Part shown: piece after piece, positions 17,624 through 29,258 of the stretch | Layout: the number at the start of each line of letters is the position of its first letter | How positions within the stretch are numbered: the first letter of the stretch is position 1 | DNA from: Sideroxydans sp. | GTDB taxonomy: Bacteria > Pseudomonadota > Gammaproteobacteria > Burkholderiales > Gallionellaceae | Length of the DNA: 64,000 bases | Direction: 5' to 3' | NCBI GenBank assembly: GCA_013791855.1 | Contig: VMTA01000009.1 | Location: forward strand, 35,486 to 99,485 | The notes under the pieces: generated by a model | Database searches by the model: none | The model's input: the letters and a program-made list of their open reading frames with translations, nothing else | What the model was told of the DNA's origin: nothing | Made by a program: the position numbers and the translations under genes

Positions 17624-19165
17624 ATGAGTTTCTGGCGAGATGTGACGGCTGTCTTCTGGGGGGCGGAATCTTTTCCACTGCTGGTGATGGTGATCGGGCT
17701 GTTCTTCCTGTTGCATTATTTCCTGCGCGAAGAACGCCCCAGTATCTTCAATACCGTCATCTTCTATTTCGTCTGCGTGTTTGGCTTGTTCATCGCGGGT
17801 GTTCTGCATGCGCTCGGAATCGCGCGCGGGGCAGACATCCTGCACGAGGTTTCGGTGATCGGTGCCGGTGTGGCGGTGATCCGCTTGTGGGGGTTGGTGG
17901 TGTTCCGACTGATCCTCCCGGGTATCAAGCTCAATCCGCCGCGTATCACGGAAGATATCTTCGTCATCATCGCCTATGTCGCGTGGTTCATGGTGCGGTT
18001 GCGTTATGCCGGGCTGGATCTGGGCAGCATCGTCGCGACGTCTGCGGTGATCACGGCGGTGATCGCGTTCGCGATGCAGGACACCTTGGGCAACATCCTC
18101 GGCGGTCTTGCCCTGCAGCTCGACAATTCCATCGAGGTGGGCGACTGGATCAAGGTGGACGATCTCGCCGGTAGAGTGGTGGACATCCGCTGGCGCTCCA
18201 CGCTGGTAGAGACGCGCAACTGGGAAACGGTGGTGTTCCCCAATTCACAGTTGATGAAGAACAAGTTCATGGTGCTGGGCCGCCGTACCGACCAGCCGGT
18301 GCAATGGCGGCGCTGGGTGTGGTTCAACGTGTCGCTGGAAGCACCCGCCCCCCGGGTGATACGTGTGGTGGAAGATGCTATCCGGCAGACCAGTATTCCG
18401 AATGTGGCTACCGATCCGGCTCCCAACTGTGTGTTGATGGATATGGACGATAAAGGCTATGCGCGTTATGCCATGCGTTACTGGTTGACCGACCTGATGC
18501 CGGACGATCCGACCGACGCCCTGATCCGTTGGCACATCATGACCTCTTTGCAGCGCGCCGGTCTGAAGCTGGCAGTGGACGAGCGCCACATCCACCTGAC
18601 CAAGGAGAACGATAAATACGAGGATGCACAGCATCAGCATGAGGTGACGCTACGCCTGAAGACCTTGCACCGTATCGACCTGTTCTCCTCCATGACCGAG
18701 GAGGAGTTGAAGTGGCTGGCCGAGCAGTTGCGTTTTGCACCTTTCGCAAGAGGGAATCTGATCACACGGCAAGGAGATCAGCAGTCGCACGGCCTCTACA
18801 TCCTCATTCGCGGTGAGGCTGAGGTGTACCTCGAAGCGGAGAACGGCGAACGCCGCACGCTCAACATCCTGCACAAAGGCGACTTCTTCGGCGAGATGGC
18901 TTTGCTGACCGGCGCGCCGCGCCGTGCGTCGGTGATGGCACTGAGCGATGTCGAATGTTACCGGCTGGACAAGGAGGCGTTCGAGGAGATATTGCGTGCA
19001 CGCCCCACCATCGCGGAGGAGGTGTCGCACATGCTGGCCGTACGCACGGCGGAACTCAATAGCGCCAAGCAGGATATCGATGCGGTTGCCAGCCACCCGA
19101 GCATCACGCAAAGCAGCAGCGAGATACTGGCCACGATCCGGCGCTTCTTCTCGCTCGGAAAGTAA
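17624..19165 (+). CDS. MscS-type channel with C-terminal cyclic-nucleotide-binding domain
   Basis: The 513-residue protein begins with four hydrophobic segments (about 15-35, 45-68, 78-100, 108-130). The MscS pore helix and beta domain follow: SAVITAVIAFAMQDTLGNILGGLALQLD then VGDWIKVDDLAGRVVDIRWRSTLVETRNWE. A cyclic-nucleotide-binding domain occupies about 345-465, with the phosphate-binding-cassette-like FFGEMALLTGAPRRASV. Proteins of this type (bCNG family) are related to MscS and may open with cyclic nucleotide rather than, or as well as, membrane tension. The arginine of the cassette is present. It could serve osmotic adaptation or ion signalling. Confidence 0.92.
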   Translation: MSFWRDVTAVFWGAESFPLLVMVIGLFFLLHYFLREERPSIFNTVIFYFVCVFGLFIAGVLHALGIARGADILHEVSVIGAGVAVIRLWGLVVFRLILPGIKLNPPRITEDIFVIIAYVAWFMVRLRYAGLDLGSIVATSAVITAVIAFAMQDTLGNILGGLALQLDNSIEVGDWIKVDDLAGRVVDIRWRSTLVETRNWETVVFPNSQLMKNKFMVLGRRTDQPVQWRRWVWFNVSLEAPAPRVIRVVEDAIRQTSIPNVATDPAPNCVLMDMDDKGYARYAMRYWLTDLMPDDPTDALIRWHIMTSLQRAGLKLAVDERHIHLTKENDKYEDAQHQHEVTLRLKTLHRIDLFSSMTEEELKWLAEQLRFAPFARGNLITRQGDQQSHGLYILIRGEAEVYLEAENGERRTLNILHKGDFFGEMALLTGAPRRASVMALSDVECYRLDKEAFEEILRARPTIAEEVSHMLAVRTAELNSAKQDIDAVASHPSITQSSSEILATIRRFFSLGK

Positions 19166-19200
19166 GGTATTGATAAAAAAGATTTCCCGTGTTGAGGCGA

Positions 19201-19219
19201 GCAAACCCGTTCGGTTTGC
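19201..19219 (+). other. Hairpin between the channel gene and accA
   Basis: GCAAACC (19201-19207) pairs with GGTTTGC (19213-19219) over a 5-base loop. There is no T-tract, so it is a weak terminator candidate or a leader structure of accA. Confidence 0.35.
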
Positions 19220-19272
19220 CGCACTGCTTGTTGTATCATGCCGCCCGTGAATGAACCCTTGAGATAGCTACC

Positions 19273-20241
19273 ATGAAACTGACCTTCCTGGATTTCGAAC
19301 AACCGGTCTCCGATCTGGAGAACAAGATCGAACAACTGCGCTACGTGCAGGACGATTCCGCGCTGGATATCTCCGACGAGATCAGCCGCCTGCAAAAGAA
19401 GAGCCAGAGCCTGACCAAGGATATCTACGCCAAGCTCACCCCCTGGCAGATCTCGCAGGTCTCGCGCCATCCGCAGCGCCCTTATACGCTGGATTACGTA
19501 GAGCATCTGTTCACCGATTTCGAAGAACTGCACGGCGACCGTGTGTACGCTGACGATGCTGCCATCGTCGGCGGTCTGGCGCGTTTCAACGGCCAGAGTG
19601 TGATGGTCATCGGCCATCAAAAGGGCCGCGACACCAAGGAACGCCAGTACCGCAATTTCGGCATGCCGCGTCCCGAGGGCTATCGCAAAGCGATGCGCCT
19701 GATGCGTCTGGCCGAGAAGTTCGGCATCCCCATCATGACTTTCATCGACACACCGGGCGCTTATCCCGGCGTCGGCGCGGAAGAGCGCGGCCAGTCCGAA
19801 GCCATCGGTCGCAACCTGTATGTGATGGCCGAACTGCGTGTGCCCATCATCTGCACCATCATCGGCGAAGGTGGTTCCGGTGGCGCGCTGGCAGTGGCAG
19901 TCGGTGATGCCTTGCTGATGCTGCAATATGCGACCTATTCCGTGATCTCTCCGGAAGGCTGCGCCTCCATCCTGTGGAAGAGCGCGAGCAAAGCGGAGGA
20001 AGCCGCCGAGACATTGGCGATCACAGCCACCCGTTTGAAGACGCTCGGTCTGGTCGACAAGATCGTGAGCGAGCCTTTGGGCGGTGCGCACCGCGATTAC
20101 GAAGCGACCATGGCCAGCGTGAAAAAAGCCTTGGCCGATGCGCTCAAGCAGGCCCAGAGCAAATCCACCAACGATCTGTTGCAGACGCGCTTTACGCGTT
20201 TGATGGGCTACGGCAAGTTCAAGGAGATCGAGCTCCAGTAG
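19273..20241 (+). CDS. accA: Acetyl-CoA carboxylase carboxyltransferase subunit alpha
   Basis: The 322-residue subunit works with AccD to transfer the carboxyl group from biotin to acetyl-CoA, giving malonyl-CoA for fatty acid synthesis. It has the N-terminal coiled segment ([17 protein letters not shown]) and the crotonase-like core with [14 protein letters not shown] and the oxyanion-hole [15 protein letters not shown]. Length matches the family exactly. It is followed by tilS after 37 bases, a pairing common in proteobacteria. Confidence 0.97.
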   Translation: MKLTFLDFEQPVSDLENKIEQLRYVQDDSALDISDEISRLQKKSQSLTKDIYAKLTPWQISQVSRHPQRPYTLDYVEHLFTDFEELHGDRVYADDAAIVGGLARFNGQSVMVIGHQKGRDTKERQYRNFGMPRPEGYRKAMRLMRLAEKFGIPIMTFIDTPGAYPGVGAEERGQSEAIGRNLYVMAELRVPIICTIIGEGGSGGALAVAVGDALLMLQYATYSVISPEGCASILWKSASKAEEAAETLAITATRLKTLGLVDKIVSEPLGGAHRDYEATMASVKKALADALKQAQSKSTNDLLQTRFTRLMGYGKFKEIELQ

Positions 20242-20278
20242 TCACGGAGGCTCATCTGCTCTGACGCGACGTTCGTCG

Positions 20279-21601
20279 ATGTCGCACAAATCTCCCCACT
20301 CGAATCAATTAGATGACCGGATCGCGGCGCAGCTGGCGCCGCTGCTGCCTGCGGGCAGCAAGCTGCTGCTCGGCTTGAGCGGCGGTATGGATTCGGTCGT
20401 GCTGCTGCACGCTCTCCATCGTCTCGCCCCAAAACTGGGCTACACGCTTTCCGCCATGCATGTCCATCACGGCATCAGCCCCAATGCAGATGCCTGGGCA
20501 AGGTTTTGCACTGAACTGTGCGAGCGCTATGCCATTCAGCTTGAGATCAAACATGTCGACATCGCGCCGCTGAAAGATGCCCACGGCATCGAGGCATCGG
20601 CGCGCAAACTGCGCCATGCCGCGTTCGCCGAAAGCGTTTGCCGCTACGTCGCGCTGGCCCACCATGCGGACGATCAGGCGGAGACGCTGATGCTGCAGTT
20701 GTTGCGCGGGGCCGGTCTGCGCGGCGTCTCCGCCATGCCGTTGGTGCGCGAGCAGGGCAGCCAGCTATTGCTGCGCCCCTTGTTGGCATGCGGACGGACA
20801 ACATTGCTCGCCTATGCGCAACAGCATGCCCTGCAATGGATAGAGGATGAGAGCAACGCGGACGAACTTTATCCGCGCAACTTCCTGCGTCATCGCCTGT
20901 TCCCTGTGCTGGAGGAACGCTTCCCGGCATGGCGCGATACGCTGGGGCGCAGCGCGCAACATTTCGCAGAGGCCGCCGGGATGCTGGAGGAGGTCGCGCT
21001 GGCGGACGGGGCGGGTGAACCGTTGCTGGCGGTGGCGAAACTGGATGCCTTGTCTCCCGCGCGCGGCAGGAACCTGCTGCGCCATTTTCTGCACTTGCAG
21101 GGCGCCCCGATGCCGCAGGAAGCGCAGCTGGATGACATGCTGCGCCAACTGCGCAGCGCACGCGACAATGCGGATATCTGTGTGAATTTCGGAGAGTGGC
21201 AGGTACGCAGATATCGCGGGCATATCCATGTGATGCGCGCGTTGACGGCATTCGACCCGGCGTTGCGTGTGGACTGGCAGGGGGAGGCGGCGCTGTACTG
21301 GCCGCCATTGCAGCGTGAAGTGCACTTCACTGCGGCGGTCGGATCGGGCGTCAGTCGGGACAGATTGTCACAAGGGCAGGTGAGTCTGAGATTGCGCAAT
21401 GGCGGTGAGACATTGCGCCCGCAGCCGCTCGCGGCACGGCGCAGCATGAAGAACCTGCTGCAGGAACATGGTGTGCCGCCTTGGCAGCGCGAACGTCTGC
21501 CCTTGTTGTATTGCGGCGATGAGCTGGCGTGTGTGGTCGGTGTGGCGGTGGCAGCGGAGTTCCGTGCGGCGGAGGGGGAGCAATCTGTAATGGTGGCGTA
21601 A
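20279..21601 (+). CDS. tilS: tRNA(Ile)-lysidine synthetase
   Basis: The enzyme converts cytidine 34 of the AUA-reading tRNA-Ile to lysidine using ATP and lysine. The PP-loop SGGMDS is at residues 34-39 and the family patch HVHHGIS follows. The N-terminal domain (to about 215) is followed by the middle domain and the C-terminal TilS domain (RPQPLAARRSMKNLLQEHGVPPW). At 440 residues it is of normal length. It probably shares a transcript with accA. Confidence 0.95.
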   Translation: MSHKSPHSNQLDDRIAAQLAPLLPAGSKLLLGLSGGMDSVVLLHALHRLAPKLGYTLSAMHVHHGISPNADAWARFCTELCERYAIQLEIKHVDIAPLKDAHGIEASARKLRHAAFAESVCRYVALAHHADDQAETLMLQLLRGAGLRGVSAMPLVREQGSQLLLRPLLACGRTTLLAYAQQHALQWIEDESNADELYPRNFLRHRLFPVLEERFPAWRDTLGRSAQHFAEAAGMLEEVALADGAGEPLLAVAKLDALSPARGRNLLRHFLHLQGAPMPQEAQLDDMLRQLRSARDNADICVNFGEWQVRRYRGHIHVMRALTAFDPALRVDWQGEAALYWPPLQREVHFTAAVGSGVSRDRLSQGQVSLRLRNGGETLRPQPLAARRSMKNLLQEHGVPPWQRERLPLLYCGDELACVVGVAVAAEFRAAEGEQSVMVA

Positions 21602-21607
21602 GCATGA

Positions 21608-22657
<1,050 letters not shown>

Positions 22658-22714
22658 TGTTGCTGGGTTGAGCACGACCCCCGCCATGCACGGGGGGCGC
22701 CACAGGGAGGCCGC

Positions 22715-23239
22715 ATGAAGTTATTGAAACGACTGGACGAATGGTTGATCGCCATTCTGCTGGCGGCGATGACGCTGCTCACCTTTGCGCAGGTGGTCAT
22801 GCGTTATGTGTTCAACTCCGGCTTCACCTGGGCGCAGGAGCTCACCACTATCCTGTTCGCTTTCATGATCTTCATCGGCATCTCCTATGGTGTGCGCGTC
22901 GGTGCACATATTGGCGTGGATGCATTGATCAAGATATTCACGCCGCGAGTGCGCCGCGTCGTATCCACCATCGCCGTGCTGCTCTGCCTGTTGTACGCAG
23001 GCATGGTGATCTACGGTTCGTTCCAGTATGTGATGAAGATGAAAAAGGTCGGCATCGAGCTGGAAGACCTGCCGGTGCAGATGTGGCTGGTGCGCGCCAT
23101 TCTGCCCATCGGCTTCACCCTGTTGGCTTTGCGTTTCCTGCCCGTGCTGTATAACCTGATCAGCGGCAAGTCCGACCACCTGCGACTTGCCAACGAAGTG
23201 GCGCAAGCCCTTAAATTGAAACAGGAGGAGAAACAATGA
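22715..23239 (+). CDS. dctQ: TRAP transporter small permease DctQ
   Basis: The 174-residue protein has four hydrophobic segments (about 13-33, 45-65, 84-104, 126-146) and the DctQ signature FAQVVMRYVFNSGFTWAQELT. It forms the inner-membrane complex with DctM, whose gene overlaps by 4 bases. GGGAGG lies upstream of the start. Confidence 0.93.
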   Translation: MKLLKRLDEWLIAILLAAMTLLTFAQVVMRYVFNSGFTWAQELTTILFAFMIFIGISYGVRVGAHIGVDALIKIFTPRVRRVVSTIAVLLCLLYAGMVIYGSFQYVMKMKKVGIELEDLPVQMWLVRAILPIGFTLLALRFLPVLYNLISGKSDHLRLANEVAQALKLKQEEKQ

Positions 23240-24516
23240 ACACCTTGTTCCTGTTCTCCTGTCTGTTCTTCTTCATGGCCATCGGCATGCCGGTCGCCAT
23301 CTGTCTGGGCCTTTCCAGCCTGCTCACCATCGCTTTCTTCGCCAACGACTCGCTGGCCTCGCTTTCAATCAAGCTGTACGAGACCAGCGAGCATTACACC
23401 CTGCTGGCCATTCCGTTCTTCATCCTCGCCGGGTCACTGATGTCCACCGGCGGCGTGGCACGGCGCATGGTGGATTTCGCCATCGCGGCAGTGGGCCATC
23501 TGCGCGGCGGTCTGGCCATCGCTTCCATCCTCGCCTGCATGCTGTTCGCCGCCGTGTCCGGTTCCAGCCCGGCCACCGTGGTCGCGGTGGGCTCCATCGT
23601 CATCGCCGGCATGGTGCGCAGCGGTTACCCGCAGCCGTTCGCGGCGGGGGTGATCTGCAACTCCGGCACGCTCGGCATCCTCATCCCGCCTTCCATCGTG
23701 ATGGTGGTATATGCCGCCGTGACCGAAGTCTCGGTCGGGCGCATGTTCATGGCAGGTGTGATCCCCGGATTGTTGCTGGGGTTGATGCTGGCGATGGCAG
23801 TGCATTGGCGTGTGCGCAAGCTGAACATCGCGCCCACGCCGCGTGCGCCGCTGCGCGAAGTGCTGGGCAAGTTCCGCGATTCCATGTGGGGCTTGGCGTT
23901 GCTGGTCATCATCATGGGCGGCATCTACGGCGGCGTGTTCACGCCCACCGAAGCGGCGGCGGTGTCGGCCGTGTATGCCTTGATCGTGGCGGTGTTCATC
24001 TACAAGGACCTCAAGTTCAAAGACCTGCCCGAGGTGTTCGTCGACGCCAGCAGAACCACCGTGATGCTGATGTTCATCGTCGCCAACGCCATGCTGTTCG
24101 CGCACGTGCTCACCACCGAGCGCATCCCGCAGACCATCGCCGAGCACATCGTGGCTTACGGCATGACACCGTGGATGTTCCTGTTGGTGGTCAACATCAT
24201 TCTGCTAATAGCTGGCAACTTCATGGAACCGACCGGGATCATCCTGATCCTCGCGCCCATCTTCTTTCCCATCGCCACCCAACTCGGCATCGACCCCATC
24301 CATCTGGGTATCATCATGGTGGTCAACATGGAGATCGGCATGGTCACGCCGCCGGTGGGGTTGAACCTGTTCGTCACCAGTGGCATCACCGGCATGAGCA
24401 TCATGGAAGTCACCCATGCCGCCTTGCCTTGGCTGCTGGTATTGCTGGCCTTCCTCGGGCTGGTCACCTACATCCCCGAGATCAGCCTGTTCCTGCCGGA
24501 TCTGCTGTTTAATTAA
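23236..24516 (+). CDS. dctM: TRAP transporter large permease DctM
   Basis: The 426-residue protein is the sodium-coupled translocation subunit. It has about twelve hydrophobic segments and family motifs such as LLAIPFFILAGSLMSTGG, GILIPPSIVMVVYA and NMEIGMVTPPVGLNLFV. Length is typical. It is the last gene of the dctPQM operon and is followed by a long hairpin. Confidence 0.95.
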   Translation: MNTLFLFSCLFFFMAIGMPVAICLGLSSLLTIAFFANDSLASLSIKLYETSEHYTLLAIPFFILAGSLMSTGGVARRMVDFAIAAVGHLRGGLAIASILACMLFAAVSGSSPATVVAVGSIVIAGMVRSGYPQPFAAGVICNSGTLGILIPPSIVMVVYAAVTEVSVGRMFMAGVIPGLLLGLMLAMAVHWRVRKLNIAPTPRAPLREVLGKFRDSMWGLALLVIIMGGIYGGVFTPTEAAAVSAVYALIVAVFIYKDLKFKDLPEVFVDASRTTVMLMFIVANAMLFAHVLTTERIPQTIAEHIVAYGMTPWMFLLVVNIILLIAGNFMEPTGIILILAPIFFPIATQLGIDPIHLGIIMVVNMEIGMVTPPVGLNLFVTSGITGMSIMEVTHAALPWLLVLLAFLGLVTYIPEISLFLPDLLFN

Positions 24517-24532
24517 TCAGTTGGTAAGTCTG

Positions 24533-24570
24533 CAACCTGCCTGCCCGGCGGTCTGTCGGCAGGCCGGTTG
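24533..24570 (+). terminator. Long hairpin after the TRAP operon
   Basis: CAACCTGCCTGCC (24533-24545) pairs with GGCAGGCCGGTTG (24558-24570) with a single mismatch. It lies 17 bases after dctM. A good T-tract is missing, so it may act as an mRNA 3' stabiliser or a Rho-assisted terminator rather than an intrinsic one. Confidence 0.5.
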
Positions 24571-24670
24571 GGGCTATTCTCCCCTGTCCGCGCTGCGACA
24601 TTGCAGGTAAACCCTGCTAGAATCGCGCCCTCAGAATTTTCTGATTCACAATAATCATTTGGAGAGAAGC

Positions 24671-25096
24671 ATGGCTGTTGAACGTACCCTTTCTATCATC
24701 AAACCCGATGCAGTCGCCAAGAACGTCATCGGTCAGATCTATTCCCGTTTTGAAGGTGCCGGCCTGAAGGTCATCGCTGCGCGCATGGTGCAACTGTCCC
24801 GTGCCGAAGCGGAAGGTTTTTATGCCGTGCACGCTGCACGTCCATTCTTCAACGATCTGGTGACCTTCATGATCTCCGGCCCGGTGATGATCCAGGTTCT
24901 GGAAGGCGAGGGCGCGATCCTCAAGAACCGTGACCTGATGGGCGCAACCGATCCGAAGAAGGCAGACAAAGGCACCATCCGTGCCGACTTCGCCGACAGC
25001 ATCGACGCGAATGCGGTGCACGGTTCCGACGCAGCTGAAACAGCTGCCGTCGAGATCGCTTACTTCTTCCCGGCACTGAACGTCTACTCTCGCTAA
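24671..25096 (+). CDS. ndk: Nucleoside diphosphate kinase
   Basis: The 141-residue enzyme equalises NTP and NDP pools by phosphorylating nucleoside diphosphates. The phospho-histidine is H117 in NAVHGSD, and the opening [12 protein letters not shown] is diagnostic. ATG at 24671 is preceded by GGAGAG. It leads the long housekeeping cluster, with rlmN 10 bases downstream. Confidence 0.98.
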   Translation: MAVERTLSIIKPDAVAKNVIGQIYSRFEGAGLKVIAARMVQLSRAEAEGFYAVHAARPFFNDLVTFMISGPVMIQVLEGEGAILKNRDLMGATDPKKADKGTIRADFADSIDANAVHGSDAAETAAVEIAYFFPALNVYSR

Positions 25097-25106
25097 GCGA
25101 TAGCTG

Positions 25107-26189
25107 ATGAAGCAAAACCTCCTCGATCTTGAACCGGCTGCGATGACCGCTTGGTTCGCGGAACACGGCGAAAAGCCGTTCCGCGCCAAGCAGGTGCTGC
25201 GCTGGATATACAAGAACGGGGAGTCCGATTTCGACGCGATGAGCGATCTGGCGATCTCTCTTCGCGACAAACTGAAGCAACTCGCCTGTATCCAGACGCC
25301 TAGGGTGATGCGCGAAGAGACCGCCTCCGACGGTACGCGCAAATGGCTGCTGGATGTGGGCACCGGCAACGCGGTGGAGACCGTGTTCATCCCGGAAGAG
25401 GGCAGGGGCACGCTGTGCGTTTCGACGCAGGCGGGCTGCGCACTGGATTGTGCGTTCTGTTCCACCGGCAAGCAGGGCTTCAACCGCAACCTGTCCACCG
25501 CCGAGATCATCGGCCAGGTGTGGTGGGCCAACCACGAGTTGGGCAAGAACGAAGAAGGCAACTGGCCGGTCACCAACGTGGTGATGATGGGCATGGGCGA
25601 ACCGTTGCTGAACTTCGACAGTACCGTGAGCGCCTTGCGCCTGATGCTGGACGATCATTGCTATGGCCTGTCGCGCCGCCGCGTGACGGTGTCCACCTCC
25701 GGCGTGGTGCCGTCCATGGATCGTTTGCGTGACGAATGTCCGGTGGCGCTGGCGATCTCGCTGCATGCGCCGAACGATGAATTGCGCAACGTGCTGGTGC
25801 CGATCAACCAGAAATATCCTTTGCAGGAATTGATGGCGGCTTGTCTGCGCTATCTGGAAAAGGCACCGCGTGATTTCGTTACCTTTGAATATGTGATGCT
25901 GGCGGGCGTGAACGACCGTCCGCAGGATGCGCGCGAGCTGATCGAACTGGTGCGTGATGTGCCGTGCAAGTTCAACCTGATCCCGTTCAATCCTTTCCCG
26001 CAAGCGCCTTACCGCCGTTCCGATATGGAGACGGTGAAGCATTTTCGCGACATCCTGATGCAGGCGAACATCGTCACCACCATCCGCAAGGTGCGCGGCG
26101 ACGACATCGCGGCCGCCTGCGGACAACTGGCGGGACAAGTGCAGGACAAGTCGAAACGAACCCTACGAATCATGGAGGCAAGTCGATGA
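25107..26189 (+). CDS. rlmN: Dual-specificity RNA methyltransferase RlmN
   Basis: This radical-SAM enzyme methylates C2 of A2503 in 23S rRNA and A37 in some tRNAs. The 4Fe-4S cluster cysteines are C111, C115 and C118 (CALDCAFC). The family also uses two further cysteines; one sits in the [20 protein letters not shown] core and one near the C-terminal [10 protein letters not shown]. Length 360 is typical. It overlaps pilW by 4 bases. Confidence 0.96.
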   Translation: MKQNLLDLEPAAMTAWFAEHGEKPFRAKQVLRWIYKNGESDFDAMSDLAISLRDKLKQLACIQTPRVMREETASDGTRKWLLDVGTGNAVETVFIPEEGRGTLCVSTQAGCALDCAFCSTGKQGFNRNLSTAEIIGQVWWANHELGKNEEGNWPVTNVVMMGMGEPLLNFDSTVSALRLMLDDHCYGLSRRRVTVSTSGVVPSMDRLRDECPVALAISLHAPNDELRNVLVPINQKYPLQELMAACLRYLEKAPRDFVTFEYVMLAGVNDRPQDARELIELVRDVPCKFNLIPFNPFPQAPYRRSDMETVKHFRDILMQANIVTTIRKVRGDDIAAACGQLAGQVQDKSKRTLRIMEASR

Positions 26190-26926
26190 AACAGTGGATG
26201 GTCTATCTCATGGCATTTTTGCTGGCCGGCTGCGCCAGCAATGGTGTGTCCGATGAGCGCGCACGCAACAGCGCCAAGATCCATACCGAACTGGCTGCCT
26301 CTTATTTTGAGCGTGGGCAGTATTCCATCGCCTTGCAGGAATTGGGTGCGGCCATGCAGGCCGATGATTCCTATGCGCCTGCCTACAATGTGCGCGGCCT
26401 GGTGCGCATGAGGCTGCGCGAGGATGCGCTGGCGGACAAGGATTTTCGCCGTGCTTTGCAACTCGATCCTCGCAGCGCATCCGCGCTGAACAACTATGGC
26501 TGGTTCCTGTGCCAGCGCGGCAAGCCCAAGGAGTCCATCGCCAAGTTTCTGGATGCTTTGAAAGACCCCCTCTATAACACCCCGGATATGGCGTATGCCA
26601 ATGCGGGGGTGTGCGCCATCAAAGCCGGCGACCTTGTCGCGGCGGAAAGCTATCTTGAGCGCGCGTTGATCCTGCATGCGGGTATGCCAGAAGCGCAGAT
26701 CGGGCTGGCGGAATTGAACTACATCAGGGGCGACTATTCGATGGCCAAAGTCCATCTGATGCGTTTCATGCAAGTGTATGAGGCGTTGACGCCGGAGCAC
26801 CTGTGGCTGGCGGTGCGCGTAGAGCGCAAGGCGGGGGACCGAAATGCGGCGGCGAGTTACGCGCTGCAATTGCGCAAGCGTTTCCCGGATTCGCGTGAAG
26901 CGCAACTTCTGCAGGCGGGCGAGTGA
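26186..26926 (+). CDS. pilW: Type IV pilus assembly lipoprotein PilW/PilF (TPR)
   Basis: The 246-residue outer-membrane lipoprotein helps assemble or stabilise the PilQ secretin. The lipobox is LLAGC with the lipidated cysteine at about residue 15. Around six tetratricopeptide repeats follow ([30 protein letters not shown], [17 protein letters not shown]). ATG at 26186 overlaps the rlmN stop; longer upstream frames are shadows. The position between rlmN and rodZ is conserved in proteobacteria. Confidence 0.93.
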   Translation: MKQWMVYLMAFLLAGCASNGVSDERARNSAKIHTELAASYFERGQYSIALQELGAAMQADDSYAPAYNVRGLVRMRLREDALADKDFRRALQLDPRSASALNNYGWFLCQRGKPKESIAKFLDALKDPLYNTPDMAYANAGVCAIKAGDLVAAESYLERALILHAGMPEAQIGLAELNYIRGDYSMAKVHLMRFMQVYEALTPEHLWLAVRVERKAGDRNAAASYALQLRKRFPDSREAQLLQAGE

Positions 26927-28026
26927 TGACAGAGATTCAGAACGAGACGGTCGGGCATGAAGCGCAACAACCTGCATTGAAGGTCGGCGCGATCCTGCGT
27001 GCCGAGCGTGAAGCACGCGGCTTGTCGGTGGAAGAGATCGCGGAGCGCGTCAAGTACAGTGTGCGCCAAGTCGAAGCGCTGGAGCATGATGATGCCGAGC
27101 ATCTGCCGCAAGGCACTTTCCTGCGCGGTTTCGTGCGCAGCTATGCGCGTGTGCTGGGCATGGATGAGGCCAAGTTGCTGGCAGCGACCCACACGCAGAC
27201 CGAACATCATTTCGATGTGACGGACGTTCAGGCAGGGGGGGCGCCCTTGCCGATCACAGGAGACGCGAGCCGGCGCAGTCGTTATCTGCTGCTGGGGGCG
27301 TTGGCAGTCGCGATCCTGCTGGCCGGTTTCATCCTGATGCAACCAGTAAACATCTCGCTGCCGGTCCCGGTCAAAGTGAGCGAAGAGGCCGCAGTGGAGC
27401 CGGCTTCTGCTGTGAGTGCCGCAGCGCTAGTCGAGGCGGAGCCTGAGCAGCCAGTTGTAGAACAAGCGGCCGAGCCAACGAAAGTCGTGGAAGTGCATAA
27501 GCCGGAACCGGTTGCAAAGGAACCCGAAGCAGTCAAGCCTTTGCCGGTCGCGAAGCCGGTGCCTGTCGTAAAGCCGGTTGAGCCGGTCAAGGTGGTGGAA
27601 GCGCCAAAACCGGTGGTAGCACCAAAACCGGTAGAAACGGCGAAGCCGGTGGTAGCGCCAAAACCGGTCGTCGCCAGCCCGCCGCAGCAAGTGAGCAAGC
27701 CGGAACCCGTTGCGGCGGCAGTGACAGAATCGGTGATGCCAGATGCGCCACCCAAGCCTGAAGTGCCGCTGGCGCTGTTGATGAAGCGCCCGATCCATAT
27801 CGTGTTCCTCGAAGAAGCATGGATGGAGATCATCGATGTGAACGGTGAGATATTGTTGTCGCGGGTGACCAAGGCTGGTGAGGAAAAATGGATAGGCGGC
27901 GGTCATCGTGCGCCGTACAACGTCACCATCGCCAGACCGGGTGCGATCCGCATGTATTACCACGGCAAGCAAGTCGATCTGTCGAAATTCAACCCGGCGA
28001 ACGTCGCCAAGCTGGTTCTGGAGTAG
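26926..28026 (+). CDS. rodZ: RodZ-like helix-turn-helix membrane protein
   Basis: The 366-residue protein has an N-terminal HTH_25/XRE-like domain (about 20-90, [26 protein letters not shown]), one membrane span (about 118-140), a long low-complexity Pro/Val/Lys/Glu linker (about 150-275) with repeats of KPVVAPKPV type, and a C-terminal DUF4115 beta domain (about 285-366). RodZ ties MreB to the membrane and cell-wall machinery and keeps rod shape. Start ATG 26926 shares a base with the pilW stop; GTG 26923 is possible. Confidence 0.88.
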   Translation: MTEIQNETVGHEAQQPALKVGAILRAEREARGLSVEEIAERVKYSVRQVEALEHDDAEHLPQGTFLRGFVRSYARVLGMDEAKLLAATHTQTEHHFDVTDVQAGGAPLPITGDASRRSRYLLLGALAVAILLAGFILMQPVNISLPVPVKVSEEAAVEPASAVSAAALVEAEPEQPVVEQAAEPTKVVEVHKPEPVAKEPEAVKPLPVAKPVPVVKPVEPVKVVEAPKPVVAPKPVETAKPVVAPKPVVASPPQQVSKPEPVAAAVTESVMPDAPPKPEVPLALLMKRPIHIVFLEEAWMEIIDVNGEILLSRVTKAGEEKWIGGGHRAPYNVTIARPGAIRMYYHGKQVDLSKFNPANVAKLVLE

Positions 28027-28031
28027 AACGC

Positions 28032-29258
28032 ATGATGCATCCTTCCAATCTGCGTCACGCGACGCAGGCGGTGCGCGTTGATGACATCGTCATCGGTGGT
28101 GGCGCTCCCATCGTGGTGCAGTCGATGACCAATACCGATACCGCTGACATCACCGGCACTACCAAGCAGGTGCACGAACTGGCGATCGCCGGCTCGGAAC
28201 TGGTGCGTATTACGGTCAACACTTCCGAAGCGGCCGAAGCGGTGCCGCACATCCGTCGTCGTCTGGACGCGCTGGGCTGCAATGTGCCGTTGATCGGCGA
28301 CTTCCATTACAACGGCCATCGTCTGCTCACCGAATATCCGGAATGCGCCAAGGCGCTGGCAAAGTACCGCATCAATCCCGGCAACGTCGGCAAGAACCGC
28401 AAGGGTGAGGACCAGTTCGCGATGATGATCGCGGTGGCGAAGCAGTACGACAAGCCGGTGCGCATCGGTGTCAACTGGGGCAGTCTGGATCAGGATCTGG
28501 TGGTGCGCATGATGGACGAGAACGCCAAGCTGCCCGAGCCCAAGGACGTGCGCGTGGTGACGCGCGAGGCGTTGATCGTCTCTGCACTGCAAAGTGCGCA
28601 ACGCGCCGAGGAACTGGGCTTGTCGCGCGACCGCATCGTGCTGTCGTGCAAGGTGAGCGAGGTGCAGGATCTGATCGCCGTGTATCAGGAGTTGGCGCAG
28701 CGCTGTGACTACGCGCTGCATCTGGGTTTGACCGAGGCAGGCATGGGTTCCAAGGGTATCGTGGCATCCACCGCCGCGCTGTCTGTACTGCTGCAGCAAG
28801 GTATAGGCGACACCATCCGTGTGTCGTTGACCCCGCCACCGGGCGGCGCGCGCACCGAAGAAGTGGTGGTGGCGCAGGAGATCCTGCAGACCATGGGCCT
28901 GCGTTCGTTCACGCCTATGGTCACGGCTTGCCCCGGCTGCGGCCGCACCACCAGCACGGTGTTCCAGGAACTGGCACAGCACATCCAGAACTATCTGCGC
29001 GCGCAGATGCCGGTGTGGCGCGAGCAATACAGTGGCACGGAAGAAATGACGGTGGCGGTGATGGGCTGCATCGTGAACGGTCCGGGCGAGAGCAAGATGG
29101 CCAACATCGGCATCAGCCTGCCGGGCACTGGCGAAACCCCCTCGGCACCGGTCTATGTGGACGGCGAGAAGACGGTGACCCTGCGCGGCGACAACATCGC
29201 CGAAGAGTTCACCCGGATCGTCAATGAATATGTGGCAAGAAAGTACCAGAAGAAATGA
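28032..29258 (+). CDS. ispG: 4-hydroxy-3-methylbut-2-enyl-diphosphate synthase IspG
   Basis: This 4Fe-4S enzyme converts MEcPP to HMBPP in the non-mevalonate isoprenoid pathway. The motif CPGCGRTT and the later CIVNGPGE supply the three cluster cysteines. Start ATG at 28032 follows the rodZ stop by 5 bases and gives 408 residues, the compact bacterial form. Its product feeds, among others, the squalene genes hpnCDE in this window. Confidence 0.97.
   Translation: MMHPSNLRHATQAVRVDDIVIGGGAPIVVQSMTNTDTADITGTTKQVHELAIAGSELVRITVNTSEAAEAVPHIRRRLDALGCNVPLIGDFHYNGHRLLTEYPECAKALAKYRINPGNVGKNRKGEDQFAMMIAVAKQYDKPVRIGVNWGSLDQDLVVRMMDENAKLPEPKDVRVVTREALIVSALQSAQRAEELGLSRDRIVLSCKVSEVQDLIAVYQELAQRCDYALHLGLTEAGMGSKGIVASTAALSVLLQQGIGDTIRVSLTPPPGGARTEEVVVAQEILQTMGLRSFTPMVTACPGCGRTTSTVFQELAQHIQNYLRAQMPVWREQYSGTEEMTVAVMGCIVNGPGESKMANIGISLPGTGETPSAPVYVDGEKTVTLRGDNIAEEFTRIVNEYVARKYQKK

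Noticed and set aside
24617..26138. Minus-strand frames of 325 and 405 codons over ndk and rlmN
   Set aside because: They are antisense shadows of highly conserved genes, rich in His/Arg/Gln as expected for such shadows.
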